A DNA stretch of 64,000 nucleotides, from assembly GCA_035544895.1 (NCBI GenBank), contig DASZZM010000056.1, positions 76,679 to 140,678 of the forward strand, written 5' to 3'. Origin of the DNA: JASLEW01 sp035544895 (lineage in GTDB: Bacteria; Acidobacteriota; Thermoanaerobaculia; Multivoradales; UBA5704). The first letter of the stretch is position 1; each line of letters starts with the position of its first letter. A model generated the notes under the pieces. It was not told where the DNA came from. It was given only the letters and a program-made list of their open reading frames with translations, and did not search any database. Made by a program: the position numbers and the translations under genes. Shown piece after piece: positions 7,435 to 17,100 of this stretch.

Positions 7435-8274
7435 TCATCCTGCCGCCGCGGCGGGCCGCCGGAACAGCCTGCGGGCGGCCGCCAGCAGGATCAGCATGGC
7501 TCCGAAGGTGGCGACGATGGTCGCCCCGGTCGGCAGGTCGAGGAAAAACGACAGGGCGACCCCTCCCGCCGACACCAGGGCGCCGACCGACCAGCCGATG
7601 GCCAGCCGCGTCCCCAGCTTCTCGGAGTACAGCATCGCGGCCACCGAGGGCACGATCAGGAAGCAGAAGACCAGCAGCACACCGGCAATCGCCACCGACG
7701 ACGTCACCACGAAGCCGAACGAGATGTAGAACAGGAAATCCCAGAAACGGATGTTCCAGCCGCGCCGCTCCGCCTCGGCCTCGTTCATCGAGATGAGGAG
7801 AAAGCGCTCGCGGAAGACGTAGTGAAAGACGCCCACCAGCGCATAGAGGATGGCGGTCCTCCCGAGCTCCACCCAGGTCACCGACAGGATGTTGCCCACC
7901 AGCATCTCCTTGAGGTGCTCGGTCTCCTGGGTGGCTTTCGACATCACCAGGATGGCGACCGACGCCGACACCGCGTAGACGATGCCGATCACCGCCTCCT
8001 GCGGGATGCGCGTCTGGTGGTGGTGCGTGCGGGAGAAGGCAAAGATCGCGGCGCCGAGAAAGGTAAATCCCAGCGAGAAAACATAGGCCCCGGTCGAGTG
8101 CAGGTCGTAGCCCGCCAGGTAGGCCACGGTCGTGCCCAGCGCCGCGATCTGGGCGAGCGAGAGATCGACGAAGATCACGCCGCGTTCGACGACGTGCACG
8201 CCGAGATAGGCATGAATGCCGGTCAAGATCAGGCTCGCCACGAAGGCCGGCAGCAGTAGCTGGAAAATGCTCAT
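7435..8274 (-). CDS. znuB: Zinc/manganese-type ABC transporter permease (ZnuB family)
   Basis: 279 residues with about eight hydrophobic helices and the ABC-3 family order. VVERGVIFVDLSLAQIAALGTTVAYLAG near 28-55 is the typical second-helix region, and SSVAIAGVLLVFCFLIVPSVAAML the later conserved core. It transports a transition metal, most likely Zn, inward across the cytoplasmic membrane. It is last in an apparent operon after an outer-membrane protein and the solute-binding protein. The usual ATPase gene (znuC) is absent from this window, so the pump must borrow one or the gene lies elsewhere. Confidence 0.88.
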   Translation of the reverse strand: MSIFQLLLPAFVASLILTGIHAYLGVHVVERGVIFVDLSLAQIAALGTTVAYLAGYDLHSTGAYVFSLGFTFLGAAIFAFSRTHHHQTRIPQEAVIGIVYAVSASVAILVMSKATQETEHLKEMLVGNILSVTWVELGRTAILYALVGVFHYVFRERFLLISMNEAEAERRGWNIRFWDFLFYISFGFVVTSSVAIAGVLLVFCFLIVPSVAAMLYSEKLGTRLAIGWSVGALVSAGGVALSFFLDLPTGATIVATFGAMLILLAAARRLFRRPAAAAG

Positions 8275-8296
8275 CGAGTCCCCCTTGGTGTCCCGC

Positions 8297-9271
8297 TCAC
8301 GCTCCCTTGCGCGCTTTCATCGCCGCGACGAGGGCGTCGACGTCGTAATCGAACAGCCCGAAGTAATCCTTGATCGCGGAGATGCCGCCGACCGAGGGAT
8401 AGAAGGTGAGGACCACCGCTCCCGTCTTGCCGGCGATGTAGTTGGGCGTCTTGCTGTCGAAGTAGGGCTCGATCAGGATGAGCGGGATCTTCTGCGCCAG
8501 GATGAGGTTGATGATCTCCAAGGTGTGCGAGGGCGTCGGCGGAATGCCGGGCTTGGGCTCGATCGTGCCCACGATCACCAGCTTGAAATGCTTGGCGAAG
8601 TTGGGCCACGACTCGTGAAAGGTCACCACGTGCAGCCCGGCGTAGGGCGCCATCTTGGCCGACCATTCCCGTTCCTTGGCGGTCAGGCGCTGCTCGAAGG
8701 CCGCCAGGCCCTTGGCGTAGGCGTCCCGGCCGGAAGGATCGAGCTCGGCGAGCCGCGCCGCGATCGCGCGCGCGATCACCCGGCCGTTCTCCGGATCGGT
8801 CCAGTAGTGGGGATTGCCGTAGGGGTGGACGTCGCCCATCGCGCGCGTCACCACTCCGGTCGGGCGCTGCAGGATGTCGCAGCCGATCGAGGCGTCGAGG
8901 TATCCCGGGTTGCCCGGGTGGATCTTGACGTTGCGGCTCTGGTCGATGAGGGGCGGCAGGTAGCCGATCTCGAGCTCGAGGCCGGCCACGATCAGCAGGT
9001 CCGCCCGCGAGAGCTGCAGCACGAAAGACGGCTTGGCGTCGACGAAGTGAGGGTCCTGGTAGCCCTTGGCGAGGGCATAGGTCTCGACGCGGTCGCCGGC
9101 CACCGCGCCGGCGATCGAGGCGAAGTCCTGCAGTGAGCTGACGACACGGAGCTTGGCCTCGGCGGCGGCGGACCCGCCGAGGAGACCGAGCAGGCCGAGG
9201 AGGCCGGCCAGGACAACGGTGTGGAGCGGGATGGGCGCAGCGCTGTTACTGGCAGGTCGGAGCAGTTTCAT
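8297..9271 (-). CDS. znuA: Metal ABC transporter solute-binding protein (ZnuA-like)
   Basis: 324 residues. A hydrophobic signal (GLLGLLGGSAAAEA) precedes KLRVVSSLQDFASIAGAVAGDRV, the usual start of cluster A-I binding proteins. Candidate metal ligands are His in DPHFVDAKPS, His in GNPHYWTDPEN, His in TFHESWPNFAKHF and Asp in IEPYFDSKT. It lacks the long His-rich loop of many zinc-specific members, so Zn versus Mn cannot be decided from sequence alone; the outer-membrane neighbour favours Zn. It has short spacing to the permease (22 bases) and to the outer-membrane protein gene (10 bases). Confidence 0.88.
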   Translation of the reverse strand: MKLLRPASNSAAPIPLHTVVLAGLLGLLGLLGGSAAAEAKLRVVSSLQDFASIAGAVAGDRVETYALAKGYQDPHFVDAKPSFVLQLSRADLLIVAGLELEIGYLPPLIDQSRNVKIHPGNPGYLDASIGCDILQRPTGVVTRAMGDVHPYGNPHYWTDPENGRVIARAIAARLAELDPSGRDAYAKGLAAFEQRLTAKEREWSAKMAPYAGLHVVTFHESWPNFAKHFKLVIVGTIEPKPGIPPTPSHTLEIINLILAQKIPLILIEPYFDSKTPNYIAGKTGAVVLTFYPSVGGISAIKDYFGLFDYDVDALVAAMKARKGA

Positions 9272-9281
9272 GGTGCGGTCC

Positions 9282-10607
9282 TCAGAACGGATGGGCGCCG
9301 TGGGCGCCGATGGCGAATTGCAGTTGCAGGAGAAGCTCGTTGGCCGTGTCGCGCAAGCTGTAGTGACGGCGGCGGAGCTCGCCGCGGAGCTGCGAGAACT
9401 CGCTCGGCCAGAAGGTCAGGGTCATGGCCTGGCCGGTGTCGCGCCGCGCCGCGTCGGCGGCCCGTTCGGCAGCCTCCAACCTGGCGCCGACGAACCAGCG
9501 CTTGGCGAGCTGGTACTCGCCGGAAAGGAACCAGCCGACGGCCGTCTGCCGGCCGCCTGGCTGGTCGCGCCGGCTGCGGATCACCTCGCCGCGCAGCGAG
9601 GCCGAGCGGTAGTTGCCGTGTTGCAGCGGCTTCCAGCGCAAGGTGAAGTCGGTCCCCTCGAGCCGGGTCAAGGCGCTGTCGGTGGTGCCGTTGTGTCCGA
9701 CGCCGTAGGACAGGCCGAGGTCGAGGTTGGTCGATTCGGTGAGGTCGCGGAACACTCTGTAGTGGCCATTGTAGGCCAGGTCGCTGCGCTTCTTGGCCTC
9801 GAAGAGCCCTGCGGCCGTGCCCTCGAAGACCTGCACCGTCGCTTCGGAAAACGTGTCGCCGGGCAAGGGGAACAGGCGCGCCACCGAGACGCCGGTGCCG
9901 ATCCACCCTTCCTCGCCGCCGAGCAGGTTGACCACCGTCAGCGGCTCGTCGGGCCAGGGAAGGACGTGGAGGTGAAGGGTATTGATCTTGCCGAACCCGG
10001 CGCGCATGCGCCCCACCTTGGCCAGCAGGCCCCCGGAGAGCGAGGTGAAGGTGGCAAAGCCTTCCTCGACGCTGACGTCGTGCTCGCCGAAGGAGATGAA
10101 GAAATCAGCGCGCATATAGGGGTCGACGACCGCCTGCAGGCCGAGCTCGGACTCGCGCAGCGCGGCGGTGGGCAGGGTCGCGACGTGGTTCTTCCCCGCC
10201 ACGCCCAGGAAGTTGCCGATCACCGAGACGCTGGGATTGAAGTAATTGCTGGTCTGGGAGCCGCCGCCACCGGGTGCCCCGGGCGTCTCGGCGCCGGCCG
10301 CCGGCACGGGAGCGGCCGCGCCGGCCGCGGCGTTCGCCGCCTCGAGGGTGGCGATGCGCTTCTCGAGCTCCGCCAGCCGCTGCTCGTAAGCCTGCTTGAG
10401 CGCCGTGATCTCCTGGCGCAAGGCGGCGGCGTCGGGTGCACCGGCATCCCCCTGCGGCTGCGAGGACTGCGCCCGGGCCGCCGGGGACGAGGCAACGAGC
10501 GCCAGGATGGCCAGCGAGCGCGTCAGCCAGCGCGCGGTTCTGGCCGGCGACGGCTCACGGGAGCTGCCGGCGTTGCGGATGCGTGCACGGCCGTCGAGGT
10601 CGGACAT
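9282..10607 (-). CDS. Outer-membrane protein with coiled coil, metal-uptake operon
   Basis: 441 residues. A signal peptide (RSLAILALVASSPAARAQSS) precedes a heptad coiled coil around 60-95 (LRQEITALKQAYEQRLAELEKRI), a Gly/Pro linker, then alternating beta-strand sequence ending in Phe (GAHGAHPF) as in outer-membrane barrels. The NYFNPSVSVIGNFLG opening resembles proteins annotated as zinc-regulated outer-membrane components beside znu genes. ATG 10607 follows GGGAG at good spacing. It probably lets metal or a chelate cross the outer membrane for ZnuA. It is first gene of the operon, divergent from the response regulator. Confidence 0.72.
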   Translation of the reverse strand: MSDLDGRARIRNAGSSREPSPARTARWLTRSLAILALVASSPAARAQSSQPQGDAGAPDAAALRQEITALKQAYEQRLAELEKRIATLEAANAAAGAAAPVPAAGAETPGAPGGGGSQTSNYFNPSVSVIGNFLGVAGKNHVATLPTAALRESELGLQAVVDPYMRADFFISFGEHDVSVEEGFATFTSLSGGLLAKVGRMRAGFGKINTLHLHVLPWPDEPLTVVNLLGGEEGWIGTGVSVARLFPLPGDTFSEATVQVFEGTAAGLFEAKKRSDLAYNGHYRVFRDLTESTNLDLGLSYGVGHNGTTDSALTRLEGTDFTLRWKPLQHGNYRSASLRGEVIRSRRDQPGGRQTAVGWFLSGEYQLAKRWFVGARLEAAERAADAARRDTGQAMTLTFWPSEFSQLRGELRRRHYSLRDTANELLLQLQFAIGAHGAHPF

Positions 10608-10829
10608 GTCTTGTCTCCCAGTCGATGCGTCGGACACATGCAGCCTGCGCGCCAGGGGAGGAACGGCGATGCGGCCCCGTGGCGCCCCGCCGCCGGCGCC
10701 TGCGCGGGCGTCACCCGGCAAGGACGGTCGCGCCGCCCGCTGCCGGCGGCGGGAGCCCCTAGCGCGATAAAATGCGTCGCGAGGCCCCAACCCCGGCGTT
10801 TCCGGTGCCGCGGAAGGCCCACTCCAGCC

Positions 10830-11540
10830 ATGCTTCCACCGCCTCCCAGCGACACGACCGGGCTCATCGTCGACGACGAGCCGCAGATCCGCCGGGTGGT
10901 GAAGAACGCCCTGCGCGGCGAGGTGGCGCGGGTTCTCGAAGCGGCAACCGGCAGCGAGGGGATCGACCTCGCGGCCGCCGAGCGGCCGGCCCTGATCGTC
11001 CTCGATCTGGGGCTTCCCGACATTCCGGGGATCGAAGTCTGCAGGGAGATCCGCAAGTGGTCGCGCGCCGCCATCGTGGTGCTGTCGGCCCGGCAGTCCG
11101 ACCACGAGAAAGCCGCCCTCCTCGATGCCGGCGCCGACGACTACGTGACCAAGCCCTTCAGCACCCTGGAGTTCACGGCTCGTATCCGCGCCAACCTGCG
11201 CCGCGCGCGGGCAGAGCGCGAGCCCGAGCAGGCGCAGCCGATCGCGATCGGCGACCTGGCGATCGACCTGGTGGCGCGTACCCTCAAGCGCGGAAGCGAG
11301 CCCATCCACCTGACGCCGATCGAGTGGGAGCTGTTGCGCACCTTCGTCACCCAGGCCGGCCGCACGCTTACTCACCGCCAGCTCTTCGCCGCCGTCTGGG
11401 GGCGCGCCTTCGGCGACCCGCAACAGTACCTGCGCGTCCACGTTGCCAACCTGCGGCGCAAGATCGAGCGCGACGCCGTGCGCCCGTGCATCATCCTTAC
11501 CGAGCCGGGCGTGGGTTACCGGCTGGAGCTGCCGGGCTAG
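10830..11540 (+). CDS. OmpR/KdpE-type response regulator
   Basis: 236 residues. The receiver domain (about 10-125) has the acidic pair in LIVDDEPQIRR, phospho-acceptor Asp59 in LIVLDLGLPD and Lys108 in YVTKPFS. The winged helix (about 140-232) ends GVGYRLE, typical of OmpR/KdpE DNA-binding domains. It directly abuts the histidine kinase gene (TAG then ATG). It is close to KdpE in overall pattern, but no kdpFABC genes are nearby; the downstream genes are metal-efflux operons, whose shared promoter motif (12721-12786 and 18962-19027) is a natural candidate target. Confidence 0.9.
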   Translation: MLPPPPSDTTGLIVDDEPQIRRVVKNALRGEVARVLEAATGSEGIDLAAAERPALIVLDLGLPDIPGIEVCREIRKWSRAAIVVLSARQSDHEKAALLDAGADDYVTKPFSTLEFTARIRANLRRARAEREPEQAQPIAIGDLAIDLVARTLKRGSEPIHLTPIEWELLRTFVTQAGRTLTHRQLFAAVWGRAFGDPQQYLRVHVANLRRKIERDAVRPCIILTEPGVGYRLELPG

Positions 11541-12728
11541 ATGAGGCCGGGGACCAATGCCAGCCTGGCGCAGCGCATCAGGCCCTGGCTGGCGGGGCGG
11601 AGCGCGGCCTGGCTGCTCTGGTCGGTGGCGCTGCTGATCGTCACCCTGGTCATGGTTTCGGTGCGCGGCGAGCTGGACCAGGCCCATGCCACGCTCATCT
11701 ACCTGCTCGTCGTTCTGGGGGGAAGCGCCAGCGGCGGGCGCGCCCTCGGCTTCTTCCTCGCCTGCGCCTGCTTCCTGCTCATCGACTACTACCTGCAGAC
11801 TCCCTACGACCTCCTCACCGTGGACAAGCCGCACGACTGGGTGGTCCTGTTTGCCTTCCTGGTGACCGCGGCGGTGGCCGCGCAGCTTCTCGGCCGCGCC
11901 AACGCGCAGGCCGAGGCGGCGCGGCGCCGCGCCCTGGAGGTCGATCGCCTGGCCGCCGAGCGCGTGCGCCTGGTGGCCGCGGCCGAGCACGCCGAGGCGC
12001 TGCGCGAGGCCGACCGGCTGAAGGACGCCCTGCTCGCCTCGGTCTCGCACGACCTGCGCACGCCGCTGACCACCATCAAGGCCCTGGCGCACGATATCGC
12101 CACCGCGCCCCGCGCCGAGGGCGGCGCCGCGGCGGGCGACGAGCGCGGCGCGGTCATCGAGCAGCAGTGCGACCGCCTCAATCACATGGTCGCCGATCTG
12201 CTCGACCTCTCGCGCCTCAATGCCGGCGGCCTGCCGATCGAGAAGCAGCTCAACGCCGCCGAAGACCTGGTGGGAGCGGCCATTCAGCAGGTCTCGGGGG
12301 CCGCCAACGGCAGAGAGCTGCGCACCTCCCTCGCGTGGCTGGAGCCCATGCCGGTCGGCAGTTTCGATTTCGTCCACTCCCTGCGCATCCTGGTCAACCT
12401 GATCGAGAATGCGCTCAAGTACTCGCCGGCGGACGCGCCGATCGATATCGGCGTCACCACCGACGGCGACATGCTGGCCATCTCGGTGGCGGACCGCGGC
12501 CTGGGCGTTCCGGCCGCCGAGCGCGAGCGCATCTTCGAGCCGTTCTACCGGCCATCCGGCGCTTCGCCGGATGCCGGCGGCGCAGGCCTCGGCCTGGCCA
12601 TCGCCCGGCGACTCGCCCAGGCGCAGGGCGGGACGCTCATCTACGCCGACCGCCCCGGCGGCGGCAGCATCTTCACCCTCCGTCTTCCGGCCGCCGACCT
12701 GGGTCCGGAAAGCGCGATCCCTTTGTGA
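11541..12728 (+). CDS. Sensor histidine kinase with DUF4118 membrane domain (KdpD C-terminal-like)
   Basis: 395 residues. Hydrophobic helices cover about 22-120, matching the four-helix DUF4118 module of KdpD. A helical linker leads to the HisKA box with His170 in SVSHDLRTPLTTIK. The HATPase domain shows N-box NLIENALKYSP, G1 ISVADRGLGVP and G2 GGAGLGLAIARR. The N-terminal KdpD and USP domains that sense potassium or turgor in canonical KdpD are missing. It is probably the partner of the adjacent regulator in a metal or envelope response; the signal is unknown. Confidence 0.9.
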   Translation: MRPGTNASLAQRIRPWLAGRSAAWLLWSVALLIVTLVMVSVRGELDQAHATLIYLLVVLGGSASGGRALGFFLACACFLLIDYYLQTPYDLLTVDKPHDWVVLFAFLVTAAVAAQLLGRANAQAEAARRRALEVDRLAAERVRLVAAAEHAEALREADRLKDALLASVSHDLRTPLTTIKALAHDIATAPRAEGGAAAGDERGAVIEQQCDRLNHMVADLLDLSRLNAGGLPIEKQLNAAEDLVGAAIQQVSGAANGRELRTSLAWLEPMPVGSFDFVHSLRILVNLIENALKYSPADAPIDIGVTTDGDMLAISVADRGLGVPAAERERIFEPFYRPSGASPDAGGAGLGLAIARRLAQAQGGTLIYADRPGGGSIFTLRLPAADLGPESAIPL

Positions 12729-12786
12729 CTTCTTGATGCCCGGGCGGCGCTTCTTCATCCCCTCTTAACGGGCTCCGATCTAGCCT
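12721..12786 (+). promoter_or_regulatory. Promoter/operator region of the first RND efflux operon
   Basis: It contains CTTTGTGACTTCTTGATGCC (12721-12740), then TTCTTCATCCCC (12751-12762, 21 bases after TTCTTGATGCCC), then TTAACG-N10-TAGCCTGG. The same CTTTGTG-N2-TTCTTGATGCCC and TT(A/G)A(C/T)G-N10-TAGC patterns occur at 18962-19027 before the second RND operon. In-phase direct repeats overlapping the -35 fit an OmpR-family activator site. Confidence 0.55.
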
Positions 12787-12957
12787 GGCAAAGGCGGGCC
12801 GCAGCCAGACCCGCCGATTCAGCCTGCCATTTTCCGCAGGTCTTCGTTGCACAGGCGGCGGGGCTCTCACGGCTCGCAGCGCATCGCGTTGCGGGCGCGA
12901 GCAAACACCTGCCGCCTCAGCCCGGCTTCCGCCGGCAGGAGAGATGGAGCTCCGCTC

Positions 12958-14112
12958 ATGACACCGCCCATCGTCCGCACGCTTTCATTCCTCGCTCTAC
13001 CCTTACTCATCCTGCCAGCCTGTGTCCCGCAGGCCAAGGCCGCCAAGGCCTCCGCTTCCTCCATGCCTCCCGCCGGCGAAGCCCGGTTGTCTCCGGACCA
13101 GGCCCGCTCGGCCGGCATCGTGGTCGTTCCAGTGACCTGGCGGGAGGTGGACCGCGAGCTCAGCGCCAGCGGCCGGATCACCTTCGACGACCAGCGCGTC
13201 ACCCACGTCTTCTCGCCGGTGAACGGCCGCGTCAGGCAGCTCGCGGCGCCGCTCGGGGCGCGGGTGCGCAAGGGCGACCCCCTGGCGCTGATCGAGTCTC
13301 CCGACCTGGGCAGCGCCTTTTCCGACTTCGTCAAGGCGCAGGCCGCCGCCGCCGCCGCCGAGCGCGAGTACCAGCGGCAGCGCGAGCTCTTCGCCGCCCA
13401 TGCCGCCGCCGAGCGCGACCTCGAGAACGCGCAGAGCAACGCGCGCCAGGCGCAGGCCGAGCTCGAGCGCGCCCGGGAGAAGGCCCGCCTGCTCAACGCC
13501 GGCACCGGCAATCGAGTCAGCCAGTCTTACACCTTGCGGACGCCGATCGCCGGCGAGGTGATCTCCCGCGCCGTCAATCCGGGCGTCGAGGTGCAGGGGC
13601 AGTACGGGGGCGGCACCGCCGTCGAGCTCTACACCGTGGGCGAGCTCGACCGCGTCCAGGTGATCGCCGACGTCTTCGAGATCGACGTGCCGCGCATCCG
13701 GGTAGGGGCGCCGGTCGCGGTCGAGGTGGTGGCCTTCCCGGGTCGCCGGTTTGCCGGCCGGGTGGATTGGATCTCCGGCACCGTCGATCCGGCGTCGCGG
13801 ACGGCCAAGGTGCGGTGCGCGATCGCCAACCCGGACCGCGCTCTCAAACCCGAGATGTACGCCACCGTTCTCATCGGCGTCCCCGGGCGCCGGGCCCTGG
13901 CCCTGCCGCGCGGCGCCGTGCTGCGTCAGGGCGAGCAGACCGTCGTCTTCCGCGCCGCCGGCACGGCGGCGGACGGGACTCTGCGCTTCGAGCGCTGGCC
14001 GGTCAAGGTCGACGAGGAAGGCAACGATTCCGCCGTCGCCGTCCTGGATGGCCTCAGGGCCGGCGACAAGGTCGTCGTCTCCGGCGGCATCCTGCTCTTG
14101 GGAATGGTCTGA
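12958..14112 (+). CDS. RND efflux periplasmic adaptor (membrane fusion protein), lipoprotein
   Basis: 384 residues. The N-terminus has a lipobox-like LLILPAC signal. The fold order is clear: a barrel-sandwich half (HVFSPVNGRVRQLAAPLGARVRKGDPLALIESPDL), a helical hairpin from about 120 to 180 (AAAEREYQRQRELFAAHAAAERDLENAQ), the second lipoyl half, and beta-barrel and membrane-proximal domains. It matches the CusB/CzcB branch. It links the inner-membrane pump encoded next to the TolC-like channel at 17451. No His-rich or Met-rich metal-binding tail is seen, so the exported metal is not decided. Confidence 0.88.
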   Translation: MTPPIVRTLSFLALPLLILPACVPQAKAAKASASSMPPAGEARLSPDQARSAGIVVVPVTWREVDRELSASGRITFDDQRVTHVFSPVNGRVRQLAAPLGARVRKGDPLALIESPDLGSAFSDFVKAQAAAAAAEREYQRQRELFAAHAAAERDLENAQSNARQAQAELERAREKARLLNAGTGNRVSQSYTLRTPIAGEVISRAVNPGVEVQGQYGGGTAVELYTVGELDRVQVIADVFEIDVPRIRVGAPVAVEVVAFPGRRFAGRVDWISGTVDPASRTAKVRCAIANPDRALKPEMYATVLIGVPGRRALALPRGAVLRQGEQTVVFRAAGTAADGTLRFERWPVKVDEEGNDSAVAVLDGLRAGDKVVVSGGILLLGMV

Positions 14113-14187
14113 GATGATGTCTCCGAGCCAACGGTCGCGGGCGGCGGGGCGGGCCGGCCGGCGGCGATCGGGTGCGATCGCCGCGCC

Positions 14188-17100
14188 ATGATCCGGCGGC
14201 TCGTCGCGGCGGCCCTGCGGGCGCCAGCCATCCTCTACCTGCTCGTCGCCGGCCTGGTCGCGGCCGGGCTGTTCGCCTACAGCCGCCTCGACGTCGAGGC
14301 CTATCCCAACCCGGTGCCGCCGCTGGTCGAGGTGATCACCCAGCCCGAGGGGTGGAGCGCCGAGGAGATCGAGCGCCAGGTCACCATCCCGCTCGAAATC
14401 GGCCTCGCCGGCATGCCCGGCCTCGACCACATCCGCTCCCAGTCGCTGTTCGGCCTCTCCGACGTCAAGTGCTACTTCAACTGGGGCGCCAGCTACAAGG
14501 ACGCGCGCCAGGAGGTGATCAACCGCCTGCAGTTCGTCACCTTGCCGAGCGGCCTGGCGGCGCAGTTGTCGCCGTGGAACGCCATCGGCGAGGTCTTCCG
14601 CTACATCGTGCGCGGCAAGGGCTATTCGCTGCGCGACCTCAAGACCGCGGAGGACTGGATCCTGGAGCGCGAGCTCAAGCAGGTGCCCGGCGTGATCGAC
14701 GTCGTCAGCTTCGGCGGCGAGACGCGGCAGGTCCACGTCGAGGTCGACCCCTACCGCCTGCGCGGCCAGAAGCTCACCCTGCCCCAGCTCACCTCCGCCC
14801 TCGCCGCCGCCAACCAGAACGTCGGCGGGCAGCGCCTGACCCTCGGCGAGCAGTCCTACACGGTGCGCGGCGTCGGTCTGTTCAAGACTCTGCACGACGT
14901 CGGCGAAGTGGTGGTGCAGGCGGTCAACGGCATCCCGCTCCGCGTGCGCGACGTGGCCAACGTGGCCGAAGGGGCGCGCCCGCGCCTCGGCATCGTCGGC
15001 CACGACCGCGAAGACGACGTCGTCGAAGGCATCGTCCTGATGCGCTATGGCGGCGAGACCAAGCCGACGCTGGCCGGCATCTACCGCCGGCTCGAGCACA
15101 TCCGCGACAATCACCTGCTGCCGCCGGGCATGGACGTCGAGCCCTACTACAACCGCGGCGACCTGGTGCGGCTCACCACCCGGACGGTGATGGAGAACCT
15201 GCTGCTGGGCATGGCGCTGGTCTGCCTGGTGCTCTTCTTCTTCCTCGGCAACACGCGCGGCGCGGTGATCGCGGCGGTCAACATCCCGCTCGCGCTGCTC
15301 ATCGCATTCTGCGGCATGGTGGCGAGCGGCACGCCGGCCAACCTGATCTCGCTCGGCGCGATCGACTTCGGAATCATCGTCGATTCGACGGTGATCGTGG
15401 TCGAGAACATTTTCCGACATCTTTCTAGGCCCCAGCGCCTGCTGCGACACCAACAGCGCTCGCTAACTGGCGATGGCGGACTCCAATCTATCGGATCTCC
15501 CCCCGCAACCCCTCGATCCCCTTCCCTCCCCTCCGGGGGGGAAGGGGACGCCCCCTCCCTCTCAGGGCAGGAGTTTCCTTCTGGAGAGAGCCACGGCCGC
15601 GGCACGATGCGCGAGCGGGTGCTGGCGGCGGTGGGCGAGGTCGGGATGCCGCTCGCCTTCTCGCGTCTGATCATCGCGGTTGCCTTCCTGCCGCTGTTCA
15701 CCATGACCGGGGTCTCCGGGGTGATCTTTTCGCCGATGGCCCACACCTATGCCTACGCCATCGGCGGCGCGGCCATCCTCGCTCTGACCTTGACGCCGGT
15801 CCTCGCCGCGCGCTTCGTGCCGGTCAACGCGGAGGAGACCGAGAACGCGCTGATGCGCTTCCTCCACCGGCTCTACGATCCGCTGTTCGACATGGCGCTG
15901 GCCCGGCCACGGCTCTCGCTGCTGCTGACCCTTGCCCCTCTTGCTCTGTGTGTGGTCCTGTTCTCGTTTATCGGACGGGAGTTCATGCCCAAGCTCGAGG
16001 AAGGCAACTTCTGGATCCGCGCCACCCTGCCGAGCTCCATCGCGCTCGAGCAGTCGTCGCGCTACGTCGGGCGGATGCGCGAGATCGTGCGCGCACATCC
16101 CGAGGTGGAGAGCGTGGTGTCGCAGCTCGGCCGCCCCGACGACGGCACCGACGTCACCGGCTTCAACAACATCGAGCTGTTCGCGCCGCTCAGGCCCTTC
16201 GACAGCTGGCCGCGCGGCCTGACCAAGGAGAAGCTGACCGAACGGCTGGAGGCGGAGCTCGAGCGCGCCTTCCCCGGCGTGGTCTTCAGCTTCTCGCAAT
16301 ACATCCTCGACAACGTCGAGGAAGCGGTTTCCGGCGTCAAGGGCGAGAACAGCGTCAAGGTGGTCGGGCCCGACCTGCGCGCCAACGAGCGGCTGGCCGA
16401 GGCGATCGGCGGCGCGCTGCAGGGAGTGCGTGGAGTGCGCGACGTGGGACTAATCTCCTCGCTCGGCCAGCCCAGCGTAAGCATCGTCGTCGACCGCCGC
16501 CAGGCGGCCCGCTACGGCCTCAACACCGCCGACGTCGAGGCGGTGGTGCAAGCCGCCATTGGCGGCCAGGTAGTCACCCAGGTGTTCGAGGGCGAGAAGC
16601 ACTTCGACCTGGTGGTGCGCTGGCTGGCGCCCTTTCGCCGCAACGTGGAAGCCATCCGCCAGATCACGGTTGGCGCCCCCGACGGCAGCCAGATCCCCCT
16701 GGGTCAGCTGGCCAAGATCGGCGAGGAGGACGGTCCCTCGGTCATCTACCGCGAGGATGGGCGGCGCTATGCGCCGGTGAAGTTCTCGGTGCGCGGCCGC
16801 GATCTGGCCGGCGCCATCGCCCAGGCGTCGGAGTCGATCGCGAAAAAAGTGCGCCTGCCCTATGGCACTCATCTCGACTGGGCCGGTGAGATCAACGAGC
16901 TCAACGAGGCCGAGCAGCGCTTGCTGTTCATCATCCCGCTGACCCTTGCACTGATCGCCTTCCTGGTCTACGGCGCGGTCAAGGACTGGCTTTACACCCT
17001 GGTGGTCCTGGTCAACATCCCGGTTGCCTGCGCTGGGGGCCTCGTCGCCCTGCTCCTGACCGGGATCAACTTCTCGGTGTCGGCGGCGATGGGCTTCGTG

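Noticed and set aside
9153..12758. Very long open frames opposite to or out of frame with the metal genes
   Set aside because: They are open because of high G+C content, have Arg/Gly/Ala-rich low-complexity translations, and lie over genes with clear family motifs.
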